Of a stretch of DNA of 64,000 nucleotides, positions 47,221 to 57,629 are shown one piece after another. The notes beneath the pieces were generated by a model. The model saw only the letters and a list, made by a program, of their open reading frames with translations, had not been told where the DNA came from and ran no database searches. The position numbers were made by a program, and so were the translations under genes. How positions within the stretch are numbered: position 1 is the first letter of the stretch; each line of letters begins with the position of its first letter. The DNA comes from Parachlorella kessleri. Lineage: Eukaryota > Chlorophyta > Trebouxiophyceae > Chlorellales > Chlorellaceae. The DNA lies in assembly GCA_001598975.1 (NCBI GenBank), contig BBXU01000832.1:1-64000 (forward strand), given 5' to 3'.

Positions 47221-50200
47221 TTACTGCGCCACCTTCACGATCATCTCCTCCAGCTTGCGCTGGTCCTTGGCAAAGTTGTCGATGCCCTCCTTCAGCTTGT
47301 CAACCGCCATCCTGCAGGAAGCCACACTACAGGAACAGCTGTTAGCCACTGCTGCTTGGCACGTCTACAGATTTGCAGACAATGGCCAGGGGCGGCTGCT
47401 GCAGATGTGCTTGCCAAGCAACGGTGGCACGACCAAGCCTGCCAACGGGAAGGGTGACATGCAATGCTGGGGTCCACCAGAGTGCTCCAGCACGCCTGAA
47501 CCCTGGCTCATGAGCAAACTAAATCTTGGCGTCCTCCCAAGGTTCTCCACTCCACAAATGGGTGCGGGGCCGAACAGAGGCCTACCGCGACCACGCTTCT
47601 GGCGACTAAGCTTCTGGCTCCCTAAGCCAAGATTCTACCAGAGAGTGGGAGAGTGGGAGGGGAGACAGCAGAAGAGGAGCCATGACGGGAGAGAGGCCCC
47701 ACCTGCAGCCAGGGTACCTGCCTCTAGCAGCCAGAAAGGGGAGAGAAACCAGAGAACAGGCTTGTCAGAATTGTGGCCCCACCTGTCATCGTTGTGCATC
47801 TGCTCAAAGAGCTGGTAGTTCTCCGCCTTGATCGGGATGTGGGGGTCGGGGCAGCCGCCCATGCCGGGCCACAGCTTGTAAGGCAGCGGCTCGGTGGACT
47901 GCTCCAGCTCCTGCAGAGTCAACAGTCCAGTCCCGTAAATTACAAAGAGATGGAGAGAAGACAGTCAAGGCGGGGGTCAAGGCAGCCGCACATGCCGGGC
48001 CACAGCTTGTAAGGGAGCGGCTCGATGGACTCTTCCAGCTCCTGCAAAGCTCGACAAGTCGGTGCAAGTGTTGGAAGGGGGTGCGCACAGAAGAAAGCCT
48101 TGGTGGGGGTTGGGGGGAGCCAGAGACGTAGATGCGTCCACACTGCCAGGAAAACAGACTATGCGAGCCTGCTCTCAACAGTGCAGGCAAGATGGCGGGT
48201 TGTCACAGCCGACCCTCCCGGTCTCCCAAGATGGCTCAGGGCAGGGACCTGGATAAGACTAGCAGAGGCTTGCCTTGAGCAGGTTTGGCGAAATGGTGAT
48301 ATTGTCGCAGCCGGCGATCTGTTGGATCTCGCCCACGTTTCGGAAAGACGCAGCCATCACGATGGTGTTGTAGTTGTAGGCCTTGTAGTACTGGTAGATG
48401 CGGCGCACGCTATGCACGCCAGGGTCCTGCACAGCAGCAAGGCAACGACCATCCGCGTGAACAAGGGCAGTTGGCAGCCAGCATGGCACATTGTAGCGCA
48501 CTGTGTTTGACGAGGTTAGGAATGACAGGGATGAAGCCCACTGTGCATGGCCCATCCCATGGCCTGGCTTTGAGCTTCATGCTTGGCCAGCAGATTGATT
48601 GGCTACGGGCTGAAGGCTGCCTTGCCAGTAGAACAAGCTTGTCTCCATGACATGCCCAGGCTGGCGCTGCACAGATAGAGAGCAGGGTATAACAAGCAAA
48701 GAAGGCAAAAGAGCTGGAGGAGGTCTTACCTCCTCAGGGGTGTAGTCCCGCTTCTTGTTGGCCTTGTGCCAGTCCAGGATGCGCCCCACAAACGGCGAGA
48801 TGAGGGCAGCGCCAGCGTCAGCGCAGGCGCAGGCCTGAGAGCAGGAGAGGACGTAGAAGCCTGGCTCACACAAAGTGCAGCAGCTGCCCATCAAGAAACA
48901 ATGCGATTCAGCGTCCCACCCATGAGAGTCGGAACACGGCGCCGGCTTGGCAACTGCTGCCCTATGGGGACCCACCCAATCATCCCTAACAGTGCTTGTC
49001 GAATTACATGTGGTGGTTCTTTGGCCTCGCTTCTCTCTGTACACTGCTGCTGGCCGTCCTTAACCGGCCCTGCTGCTCCTTGTTTTCACGCCCACCACTG
49101 AAACCCCTCACCTGTGCAAAGCTGAAGAGCAGCGTCATGTTGCAGTCGATGCCCTGCTTCTGCAGCTCCTCGCAGGCGCGGATGCCCTCCCAGGTTGACG
49201 CCAGCTGCACAGACACACACGTGATACATGAGGCGATAGTGAGGTGTGACCTTAAGCTGACAGATACCAGCGAAGTAGGGAAACAATGCAAGTGGACCCT
49301 TTAGGGTCATATGTCAAGGAGGATGACAAACCCGCTTCAGAAGCCACCACTGCTGCCACTCCGCAATGCTGTGGACAGGCAGTCACTGTCAGCTACACCA
49401 TCCGGTGCCAGCTTGACACACAGGGTAGCAACATGCCAGCCAGATGGGCTTTCTCTGGTGCACAACACAGTACTGGCACCGCACCTTGATGTAGATGCCA
49501 GCAATCTACTTAGGGTCTGGGGTATGGGGTTAGCGCAGCAAGGCACCACCGCACCTTGATGTAGATGCCAACAACCTATTTAGGGTTTGGGGTTTAGGGT
49601 TAGCACGGCAAGGGCACCACCGCACCTTGATGTAGATGCGGGACGTGTCGATGCCCTTCTCAGCATACAGGTCGACGATGCGCAGCGCCTTGTCAACACA
49701 TGCCCGGGTATCATATGCCAGGTGGGCATCCGCCTCAGTAGATACCTACAGCAGCAGCAGCAGCCAATCCCATCAGAACAGGTCTTCGACAGACGTCTTA
49801 GCTGAGTGCGTTATCTGCCCTGTCACCCAACCTGGGGTGGGGCTTTCTTTCTAAGATGCAGGTTGCACAAACAGAGTTAACAACCTCCTCCCGGCCCTGC
49901 CAAGAATGTCCAGCAGTTCTCGACCAAACGGCCCAGTATCCTAAGCTTGGGATAACCATATAGATACCCACACACCATCTACACCAACCCTGCCCAAGTA
50001 GACTGTAACCCTTCACTTGTCTCTTTGTGCAGAGCAATCATCACCCATCCACAGCGATTGCCTAAGCCACAGGGGCCTGCTCACCCGCCCGGGCACCAGC
50101 TTCAGCAGCTCGGATCCGATGTTCACTGCCAGCCGATCGGCCACCAGAGCATAAGGCCTGCGGAGCCCAAAGCACAACAACTCTTAGCGACTCCTCTAAC

Positions 50201-51213
50201 TACCAAACATCCCAGCGGCAAGTGTTCGGCGGTGCCCGGGAAACCCGGCAAGAGGCCATTCCTGCCAACCTCTTCATCCTCTTCCCATAACGAAGCTTAC
50301 CAAGGAACTCATCATGCTAGAAACCTTCTCCAGCCCACTACTAACTGACAACCTCCGCGTGCCCCCATGAGGCAACCACCCTCCCCTTTGGAGGGCGCTC
50401 CCGGCAAGAGAGGGTGCCAACCTGGCTGGTGCACACCTGTCCGCAAGGGTAGAAGTCTTCTTCTCGTTCTTCAGAGCATCCAGCAGCAGGGGGTGGTACT
50501 CGGGAAGCTGCATCGCCTTGAGCACCAGGCTGCACCAGTAAAAAAGATGATAAAGTAGGCTGGAGCGTGGCCCACACTGCAGAGCTAGCAAAATTGGTAT
50601 CCCAAGCAGGGGGGTTGTCACAATACTCTCTTGGTGTTGCACCCAGCTGCACCACTTTCATGAGATTGCGCCTTGTTACCTGGGGTTGGTGGTGCAGTCC
50701 ACCGGCTTGTACAGCTTGATGGCCTCAATCTCACCAGTGTCTGCAAAGGCATGGAGCAAAGCGCTGCTCTTTCGCCTGGGGTAGCATGATGTGTTGCCCT
50801 TTGGCAAAGGGCACTAGTGAGTTTACAGCTGAGAGCCAGACCAGACAGGTTGCGTCTGCCAAAGGGCGGCCCTATGTCAAGACAGTCCCTGTTCCAGCTG
50901 GATACAGCAGGTACTGCCTAGATCGGTTGCTGTTTTGGGGTGAGTCAGCATCTGGGATGCCATCACCCTGCCAGAAAGTAGACAGCTTGGTCCAAGTCCA
51001 AACCCCCCAATCACCTGCCACCACCTTGCTCATCTGCTTCAGGGCCTCCAACTGGTTGGCAGCAGTCGGGGTGGGGGGTGCATTCGTGCCAGACTTGGTT
51101 TCTAGGTATGCCCCCGCCCGCACTGAACAACGCCTAGGGCCTGCAAGAGGCCTGAAAGCAGTTGCACGCAAAGGGTTGGCACCCCGCTGGACTTGCACCT
51201 GTCGTGGCTGCAT
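47221..51213 (-). CDS. TAL: plastid-type transaldolase
   Basis: Transfers a dihydroxyacetone unit between sugar phosphates in the pentose phosphate pathway, probably in the chloroplast. Ten exons (minus): 51213-51015, 50740-50680, 50529-50437, 50157-50085, 49745-49626, 49204-49112, 48834-48730, 48426-48274, 47910-47783, 47311-47221; 371 residues, in frame. The first 40 residues are Arg/Ala/Pro-rich without acids, a transit peptide. Then come [34 protein letters not shown], and [20 protein letters not shown], where Lys182, the last residue of exon 5, is the Schiff-base lysine. [21 protein letters not shown] and ITISPNLL follow. Intron 8 has a GC donor (AG|GCAAGC). Divergent from FAAH. Two introns contain copies of neighbouring exon edges. 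Confidence 0.96.
47972..48049 (-). pseudogene. decayed tandem copy of transaldolase exon 9
   Basis: The first 77 or so bases of exon 9 with its acceptor (forward 47841-47917) are copied at 47972-48049 with about ten differences. On the minus strand it still has a CAG-type acceptor region and reads [20 protein letters not shown], close to the true [20 protein letters not shown]. It lacks the second half of the exon and a good donor. Using it would break the frame, so it is treated as a pseudo-exon in intron 8. Confidence 0.8.
49476..49639 (-). repeat. triplicated 3' edge of transaldolase exon 5 with telomere-like sequence
   Basis: The exon 5 donor edge (forward caccgcaccttgatgtagatgc at the real site, about 49616-49638) recurs at 49476-49499 and 49545-49569, period about 70 bases. 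Each copy on the minus strand encodes IYIK and then the GTGCGG donor. Between the copies lie ttagggtctggggtatggggttag (split units) and tttagggtttggggtttaggg, close to the plant/algal telomere repeat TTTAGGG. Confidence 0.85.
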
Positions 51214-51532
51214 GACGATCAGTGGCGAGACGGGTTGGAGGCAGCAGCAGTGGTTAGCACTGCACCCGAGTCGATACTTTTATAGGGTGGGCCGCGCTGC
51301 TGTGAGTCAAGGTGGCAGGCCATTGAGATCAAACCCTGGAGGGATCACCAAACTGGGGCAGAATTGGCGCCAGGAGTTGAGAGGGGCGCCCCGGCCAGCA
51401 TGGCAGAACAACTTTTTCCCTGCTTCTTGTTGCGATTTCTGCATGCAGTGTGGCAAGTCAAAGACGAGGAAGCTGGGCGCAACCGCTCTTGCAACAGGCC
51501 TGAGTTGAGCTTGGGCGACACATCACCGGAAC
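51214..51532. promoter_or_regulatory. divergent promoter region transaldolase / FAAH
   Basis: 319 bases between start codons. No TATA box stands out; assigned by position. Confidence 0.3.
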
Positions 51533-54500
51533 ATGGCAGACAAACTGATCAGGACCCTGCCTCCGGCAGAGGAGGTTGAGGAAGCAGAATATGCACTTCG
51601 CAAAATGGCAGCCCCCGTACTGTCGGGCTTGTCCCTGAGGCTCTTCATTTCCTTCCTGGGGAGCTGGGCCTCAGGGCCTGTGCGCAGCAAGCTCTTCAGC
51701 CAAAACAACTATCCCCAGGTGGGTGCTGTGTTCTGCCCCAGGAGCACTGGTTTCCTACTACCTCCTCACCTACCTCTAGGAGCTCGTTCCATACAGGGAC
51801 GTGCTGGGCGGAGGCCGGCACAGACACACCTTGAAGCCAAGGCTCCTGGCAAGATATTCATGTTGCTGAGCCTGCAGATACTGGGTGATCTGTTCATCCC
51901 AGAGAGGCCCACCTACAGGCCGAGAACTTGCGGCTGGCCAACAGAGACGGAGCGTGGCAGCTTTGCACTGCTAACCCTGCCTGAGGGCCAAGCGCCGGCA
52001 GAGCGGGCAGCAGCTGCTGCACGAGTGGTTGCACCAGGTCAGGTTCAAGCTTTGCTACCTTTGGGGGGGAAACACCGGTGAACTCCTGGTGAGGGCCCTG
52101 ATGCCCTTATGACGTGCATTGTTGGGTTTGGGAAAAGCGTGAGACAGGGAGGGGGTTCTACTAGTGAGCCTGTGGCAGCAGCTGGTCATTCGGTTGGCAG
52201 CCTTAGTACTGGAGGAAAGCACTGTGAGCAGGGGGGGGTACAGCGCTTGACACGATGGCGCCCTCTGTGCCATCTGCAGAGCCAAGCAGTGCAGCACCAT
52301 GGAGGCAAGCTGATGCTGCCCAACCGACGATCTTTGATTTCCATCGAGCCTACCTAGCAGGGCAGGCCACACCATGCCAGGTGGCAGAGAATGTGATTGC
52401 CGCAGTGGAGCACAGTGAGCAGCGGGTGAGAGGTGACGAGGGTAGGAGAGCTTACGCGAGCGAGTCATGATGTGTCATTCCTCATTCCGGCTGTTGAATG
52501 GATGCCAGGGCATGGCGTTGCGACCTGGCTGCATAGCCAATCCCCACGCCAGGCGTGTTTTGTTAACGAGGGGTACTCTTTAAGAGCATGATGCTACAAA
52601 TTGCAAAACCTTCCATCTCCGGCGAGTCCTATAATGGCCTCCCTTGGCCTGGGCGGCCCTGCAGGACCCACCGATGCGGTTCTTCATTGCCTTTGACGCT
52701 GATCACATCCGCCAGCAGGCAACAGCCTCCACAGAACGCTATGCCGCTGGGCAGCCGCTGTCGCCCCTGGATGGGGTGCCTTTTGCTGTCAAGGACTGCG
52801 TGGACGCCCTGCCCTACCCCACAACCGGCGGCACTGCTTTCATGGCTGCTTGGTGCGTTTTGGACGCGGTGTTGTGGACATGGCAGCAGGCTATTGGCAG
52901 TGAATACCTTTGACAGCAGGACGGATGGGAACCACTGCAACCCATACCAAGAAAAGAGTAGTAAGGGTCACGGAAAGGGGGAGCACTGCAATAATGAAGT
53001 TGGATGTGCACATTGTGCCGGCTGCCACGAGTCGGGTGGATTGCACATGGGTCCGTGTGCCACAAGGGAGCTTCCAGTTAATCTGCCCACCCTTGTGGCG
53101 GGTTGCACCACACCAGCGCTGCAAATTAGGAAGCCTGCTCCTTCCCCATGCAAGCTCTGTGAGTCAAGTGCAGCATGACAGTGGATTTACTGGCAAAAGT
53201 TGAGCTTGTCCTGCCTTTCCGCCAACCTTCGTGCAGGCGGCCTGCTACGGGGACCAACCCTGCGGTGCAGTCGCTGCTTGACGCTGGGGCGATCCTGCTA
53301 GGCAAGACAAACCTCCACGAGATAGGGCTGGGCACTACAGGGCTGAATGTCGTGCATGGTGAGTTATGTGCACCGGAGCCCTGGGAGCAAGCGCTTTACA
53401 CGGCTGAGGGGTCTGCTCTGGTGGCCTTCTTGGGGTCTCTCATCATTCTGCTTACAGGTGCTGGTTGGATCAAGAAGCCCTACAGATACGAGTTCGGGGC
53501 CACAGAAAGCGGAGCCTCACCAACTCTGCACTGCATGTGTCAGGTCATGGATGCCTCCAACCTGCCAATCAGAGAGTTGTTGCCCATGCAGGCACGCCTC
53601 GCAACCCCCACGACGTGTGGCGCCACACCGGGGGTTCCAGCAGCGGCAGCGCAGCGCTGGTGGCAGCCGGCATCTGCCCCATTGCGGTCGGTGAGCCAGA
53701 GAGTAGGAAGTGGGTGTGGCTTGCGGTACTGTCGTTGCCTCTGTTGTCTGTTGTTGAAATATGAAGGTCAGCGGCACCCAGTAGGCTGGCTGGCTGCAAG
53801 TGCAGGTGTCCCGTCGCTGTTGGTGAGGCACAGGGTAGGACGTGAGAGTGTGTAGCGCTGTTGCCTTCATTGTAGAAGCGAGAAGGTGAGCACTGCCCTT
53901 CAGGATGGCTGCTGAAAGTGCAGGTGTCCAGAGAGCGTAGCAGGACATGATCGAGTCTGCTGCAGTGCTACCCCCTCTCCCCTCAGAGGCATGCATGATG
54001 TGCTGTGTGCAGGAACTGACGGAGGAGGATCCATCCGGATTCCCTCATCTCTGTGCGGCTGCGTGGGGCTGATGCCCACAGCCGGCCGCATCTCCCACCT
54101 GCATGGCCCTTCAATAGATCAAACAGTGGCGGCCATCGGGCCCATAGCAGGCAGCGTGCAGGTGGGCAGCCCAGCTTACTGTGACGTGGTGGTATGAGGA
54201 GCCAGGGTACGGCTAGGCATTCTGTGCGCTGCCCGCTTTGTGCCTCTGCTTTAAGAACGTGTGCTCTGAGGCAGGCTATAGGAGTCTTTCTCAATTGGCA
54301 TTGAAACAGTCCGACTTCACTCTGCAGGACTGCCTGCTTATGTATGCCCTCATGGCCAACGTGGGCAACACCCTGGACGACAACCCCGCCCCGCTGCGCC
54401 TGCCGCGCACGCTGCCGCCCCCTGGCAGGGCTCAGCCGCTGGCAGGCAAGGTTGCCGGCATCTACTGGCAGGTGGGACCACTGCCATTGCCCTCCTGCTT

Positions 54501-56718
54501 GTTGCTGCAAGGAGCCTTTGGTGCTCTCTTTGAGCCGCATGGGGCATGGTTGCCCACTGGGCTTGCGGTGGCATGCATATGCTTTGGTGGTGCCTTGCAC
54601 GGTGTGGTGTCTAGCAGGACGTCAGAGCCACACATGCATGTGGTGTCCTTTGCAGTGGTTTGAGGACGCTGAGCCTGCTGTGGTGGAGCTCTGCAAGGCG
54701 GCAGTGCAGGCACTTGAGCGGCAAGGGCTGGAGGTGGGGTGAAGCGCTGAGCCTGCTGTGCCGGACTCCGTGTCTGTCAGCTGCATGCCACTACTCGTGC
54801 CTGTGTCTTTGCTGGCATTGTCACCAATTTGGGCGGCTAGATATACTACTGCGCACCAGCTGTGAGCCATTTTTGCATCCCGTTCCGCTCATCATGCCTG
54901 GTGGCTACAGCTAGTTTTAATTTTGTCATGGGGCCAATGCAGTCGCAGCATGTGCTCCTGAGAATCCCTGGAGAGCCATGAAGTTCCTCTTTGTAAGTGC
55001 AGGTGCGAGGGGTCACCATTCCTGAGCTGGATGCACTGAGAGTGGCCCACACCTGCACTATCACAACTGAGATGCACAACAACATGGCAGGTCAGCACCT
55101 CTTGTGCAGTTATAAAATGGCAGAAGGGGGTGGGCTGATTGTGAGGCATGTGATCGCAGGGACATAGCGGTTGAGGCGTGATGCATGGGCAAGCATGCAC
55201 CTACCCCTGGCAGTTGCCCTCCTGGACTTGCCAGGCGGACGAGTGCCATGTAGGCTGAAACTTGTCCTAGCAAGGACGCTCGGGCACAGGCAGTATTGCC
55301 GGAAAGCTCGTGTATCAGTAAGGGTGGCAGGTAGTGCAAACAGGGTGTGAGAGGTAAACTGTACGACTTTGCACATGGTATCAAGTTGTTACTTAGGTTT
55401 GATGTATCTGCAGGTGCCCTGGCCAATCCCCTTACGAGGGCCCAATTCAACCTGGAGACCCAGGCCAGCCTGTCAATTGCGACTTCCTTCACTGCTGCAC
55501 ACTATATCCAGGTGAGCGGTGGGACAACGGTGGGTTTGTGATGCCGCCTTTCCCCGCTGGAAAGCCGCTAGAAACGCGCGCGGCAAGCAGGAGCGGTGCC
55601 TTGTGGAGAAGCTCTGCAACGGTGCCGTTTGCGCGTTTAGGTCAATGGCAACAGGCTGGTCTGACCAGTGCCTTTGTTGCCTACCAGCATGCAACCTTCG
55701 AGCCCATGCTGCGGCCCTAGGTTTGGGGAAGGGGCGCCGGCAACTGACAGGGTTGTTGTAGCAGCTCAGCCCGTTATGCTTGCTAGGCCCCGGGCGTCTA
55801 CCTGAAGCAGCCCGCCTGGGGAATCCGCGCAGGCTCAGAAGATCCGAACCCGCATGGTGACCCACTTCCGGCGAGTCTTTGAGAGCGGCTGCAACTTTAT
55901 TATCACGCCCACAGTGCCCAACGTGGCGCCGGTCATCCCGCCCGCAGCCCTCAAGGGCGGTAAGCACTGCGGGCATGGGATGCTACATGGTGCCTGCTAC
56001 CTCGTTCGTGTCGCCCACTTGCATGGCTGACCTGTGTTTGGCCCTCAAGCATACTTGTTGCTTCTGTCACTGCCTTGACTGGCACGCACCTGCTGGCTGC
56101 GGTGCTCGTGCTCCTACTGGACCCTGTGACACACACGCCTGCTCCTGTGAAAATCTAGACAGGGGCAGTCAGTTGCTGGCGTGCATTGTGCCCTTACCAC
56201 AGCATAGTGGCCCTTCCTTAAGGAGGGTGTGCCATTGTCTGCAAGCCTCCCTGGCCCGCAGGCAATCGATGCCTGAGTCAGCGACATCCGAACCACCTCC
56301 GCCCTCATGCGCTTCCTGGTGTTCTTGCTGACGTGATGGTAGGAATCCATCCCCCACGCAGACCTGCAAGATTTTTCCACCTGCAGGCCTTAGCGACATA
56401 TGCACTACCACCGCCCTCATGCGCTTCCTAGTGGGGGCCAACATGCTGGGCCTCCCAGCAATGAGCGTCCCCGTGGGGACAGTAGCCTCCCCCACCGGCG
56501 ACCCGCGGAAGCAAGGGCAGGCTTGCCCAATGCCGGTGGGGCTGCAGCTCATAGCCCCTGCCTGGCATGAGGCCAGCCTGCTGCACGCTGCTGCTGTGCT
56601 GGAAGGAGCGCTTGGGACGGCGGCCAGGCCGCGGCCGGCAGTGTTCTATGAGGTCCTGCTGCCGCAAGGCGTGGGCGCAGGGGAGCATGCCGCCGCGGCA
56701 GTGCAGCAGCAGCAGTAG
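51533..56718 (+). CDS. FAAH: fatty acid amide hydrolase (plant-type, amidase signature family)
   Basis: Membrane-associated serine hydrolase of N-acylethanolamines and related lipid amides. Thirteen exons: 51533-51718, 51878-52037, 52280-52425, 52665-52852, 53237-53358, 53592-53690, 54013-54161, 54328-54471, 54656-54733, 55003-55090, 55414-55511, 55833-55959, 56387-56718; 638 residues. The N-terminus ([20 protein letters not shown]) and [10 protein letters not shown] follow the plant FAAH layout. The Ser-Ser-Lys triad is intact: Lys207 in PFAVKD, the serine run in [10 protein letters not shown] (283-287), and Ser307 in [12 protein letters not shown], nearly the same numbers as in Arabidopsis FAAH. 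VPVG...MPVGLQL ends the catalytic core, followed by a Gln/Ala-rich tail. Two introns contain copied exon edges. Divergent from transaldolase. Confidence 0.93.
54662..54760 (+). repeat. copied piece of FAAH exon 9 just after its donor
   Basis: gacgctgagcctgctgtg in exon 9 (from about 54665) recurs as gcgctgagcctgctgtg at 54740-54756, immediately past the donor at 54734. This implies a tandem duplication of about 75 bases spanning the exon/intron border, now decayed. Confidence 0.6.
56273..56333 (+). pseudogene. decayed tandem copy of the 5' part of FAAH exon 13
   Basis: The start of the last exon (from 56387: [15 protein letters not shown]) is copied at 56273-56333, where the frame reads [14 protein letters not shown] then a TGA a few codons on. 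The shared run gccctcatgcgcttcct is exact. The acceptor before the copy is poor. It lies about 110 bases upstream of the real exon, in intron 12. Confidence 0.8.
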
Positions 56719-57629
56719 CAGGGGCCACAACAGCGTGTCGGCCACAGCAGCAACCTGGTCGGCTGTGTTGCTATCAACCAGTTCTCTTGTTAGGGAGGCG
56801 ACCAGGCTGCTACCAGTGGCCTGACACACTGGCCTGGAGCCATGGCAGCAGCAGCAGCTGCGGCGGCAGCGCTGGTAGAGGGGATGCAGCAACGAGATGA
56901 GGAACAAGAGCATGACACCGAGCACTGAGGTGGGTGTGCGCTGCTGGTCACTTACCCTTTGCAGTTGAGTATCTAGCGAGGCCTCGGTGGATGGGGCAAT
57001 CCTGCCAGGTTGACACCAGGGCAGCCATGCGCAACTAAAGTCCTGGTAATCGTCAGGGGCTGTAAAAGCGTATGACACTTCTGAGAAACGCCATGTATAA
57101 AGAGCAACTGTTGTTGATGCTGGCAAGCGTGTGTGGCATTGCAGCAATGGGCTTGCCCTCAGGGCTTGGTTGGCCAGTGCCACTGGGTTTCCTGCCCAGT
57201 GGGCAGGAAACTCTGCCCAGAAATACCTTGCTCAATACCTTGTCCATATTAGTGTGGAATATTATTCCAGCCCCAGACAGTACCACACCTTCACGTTTCC
57301 CACTTGTCACTTGCGCCTGCCTCGTAATTGCTAATTTCCGGTACTCCGCCGCAATAATATGTGCAGAAGCCCCGGTTTTCGTTGCAACCAAGTACCGGTA
57401 CTTCCACGCGGTGGGCAGATTGAAGTACCATGTCACTGTCGGTGTAATGACAAGGTTGTCAATACACCATAGCGATCGTGCTATAGCTGTTTCAGAGCTG
57501 TTGCGCGCACTGTTCTTGATGCGCAAAGCAGCGCTGGGTTTGGACCGACAATTGACAACCCGGCCGGCCCATCTCTGAGGACAGCTGGCTCGCATACCTG
57601 TCATACAGTCTTCCAGTCCACCCGCGACC
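56719..57629. other. intergenic: FAAH 3' flank and promoter side of the next gene
   Basis: Contains a hairpin at 57187-57211 and otherwise nothing recognised. Long open frames exist on both strands around 57050-57815, but neither has family features and the reverse one overlaps the next gene's first exon. Confidence 0.4.
57187..57211. repeat. perfect 11-bp inverted repeat (hairpin) with 3-base loop
   Basis: gtttcctgccc, loop agt, gggcaggaaac. It lies about 470 bases after the FAAH stop and 420 before the next start codon. It could be a transcript-end hairpin or the footprint of an inverted-repeat element; no target-site duplication was seen. Confidence 0.7.

Noticed and set aside
49500..49610. 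True chromosome-end telomere
   Set aside because: Only a few degenerate units, inside an intron with coding exons of the same gene on both sides.
56428..57183. 251-codon minus-strand frame
   Set aside because: Antisense of the FAAH last exon and continuing by chance; composition is not protein-like.
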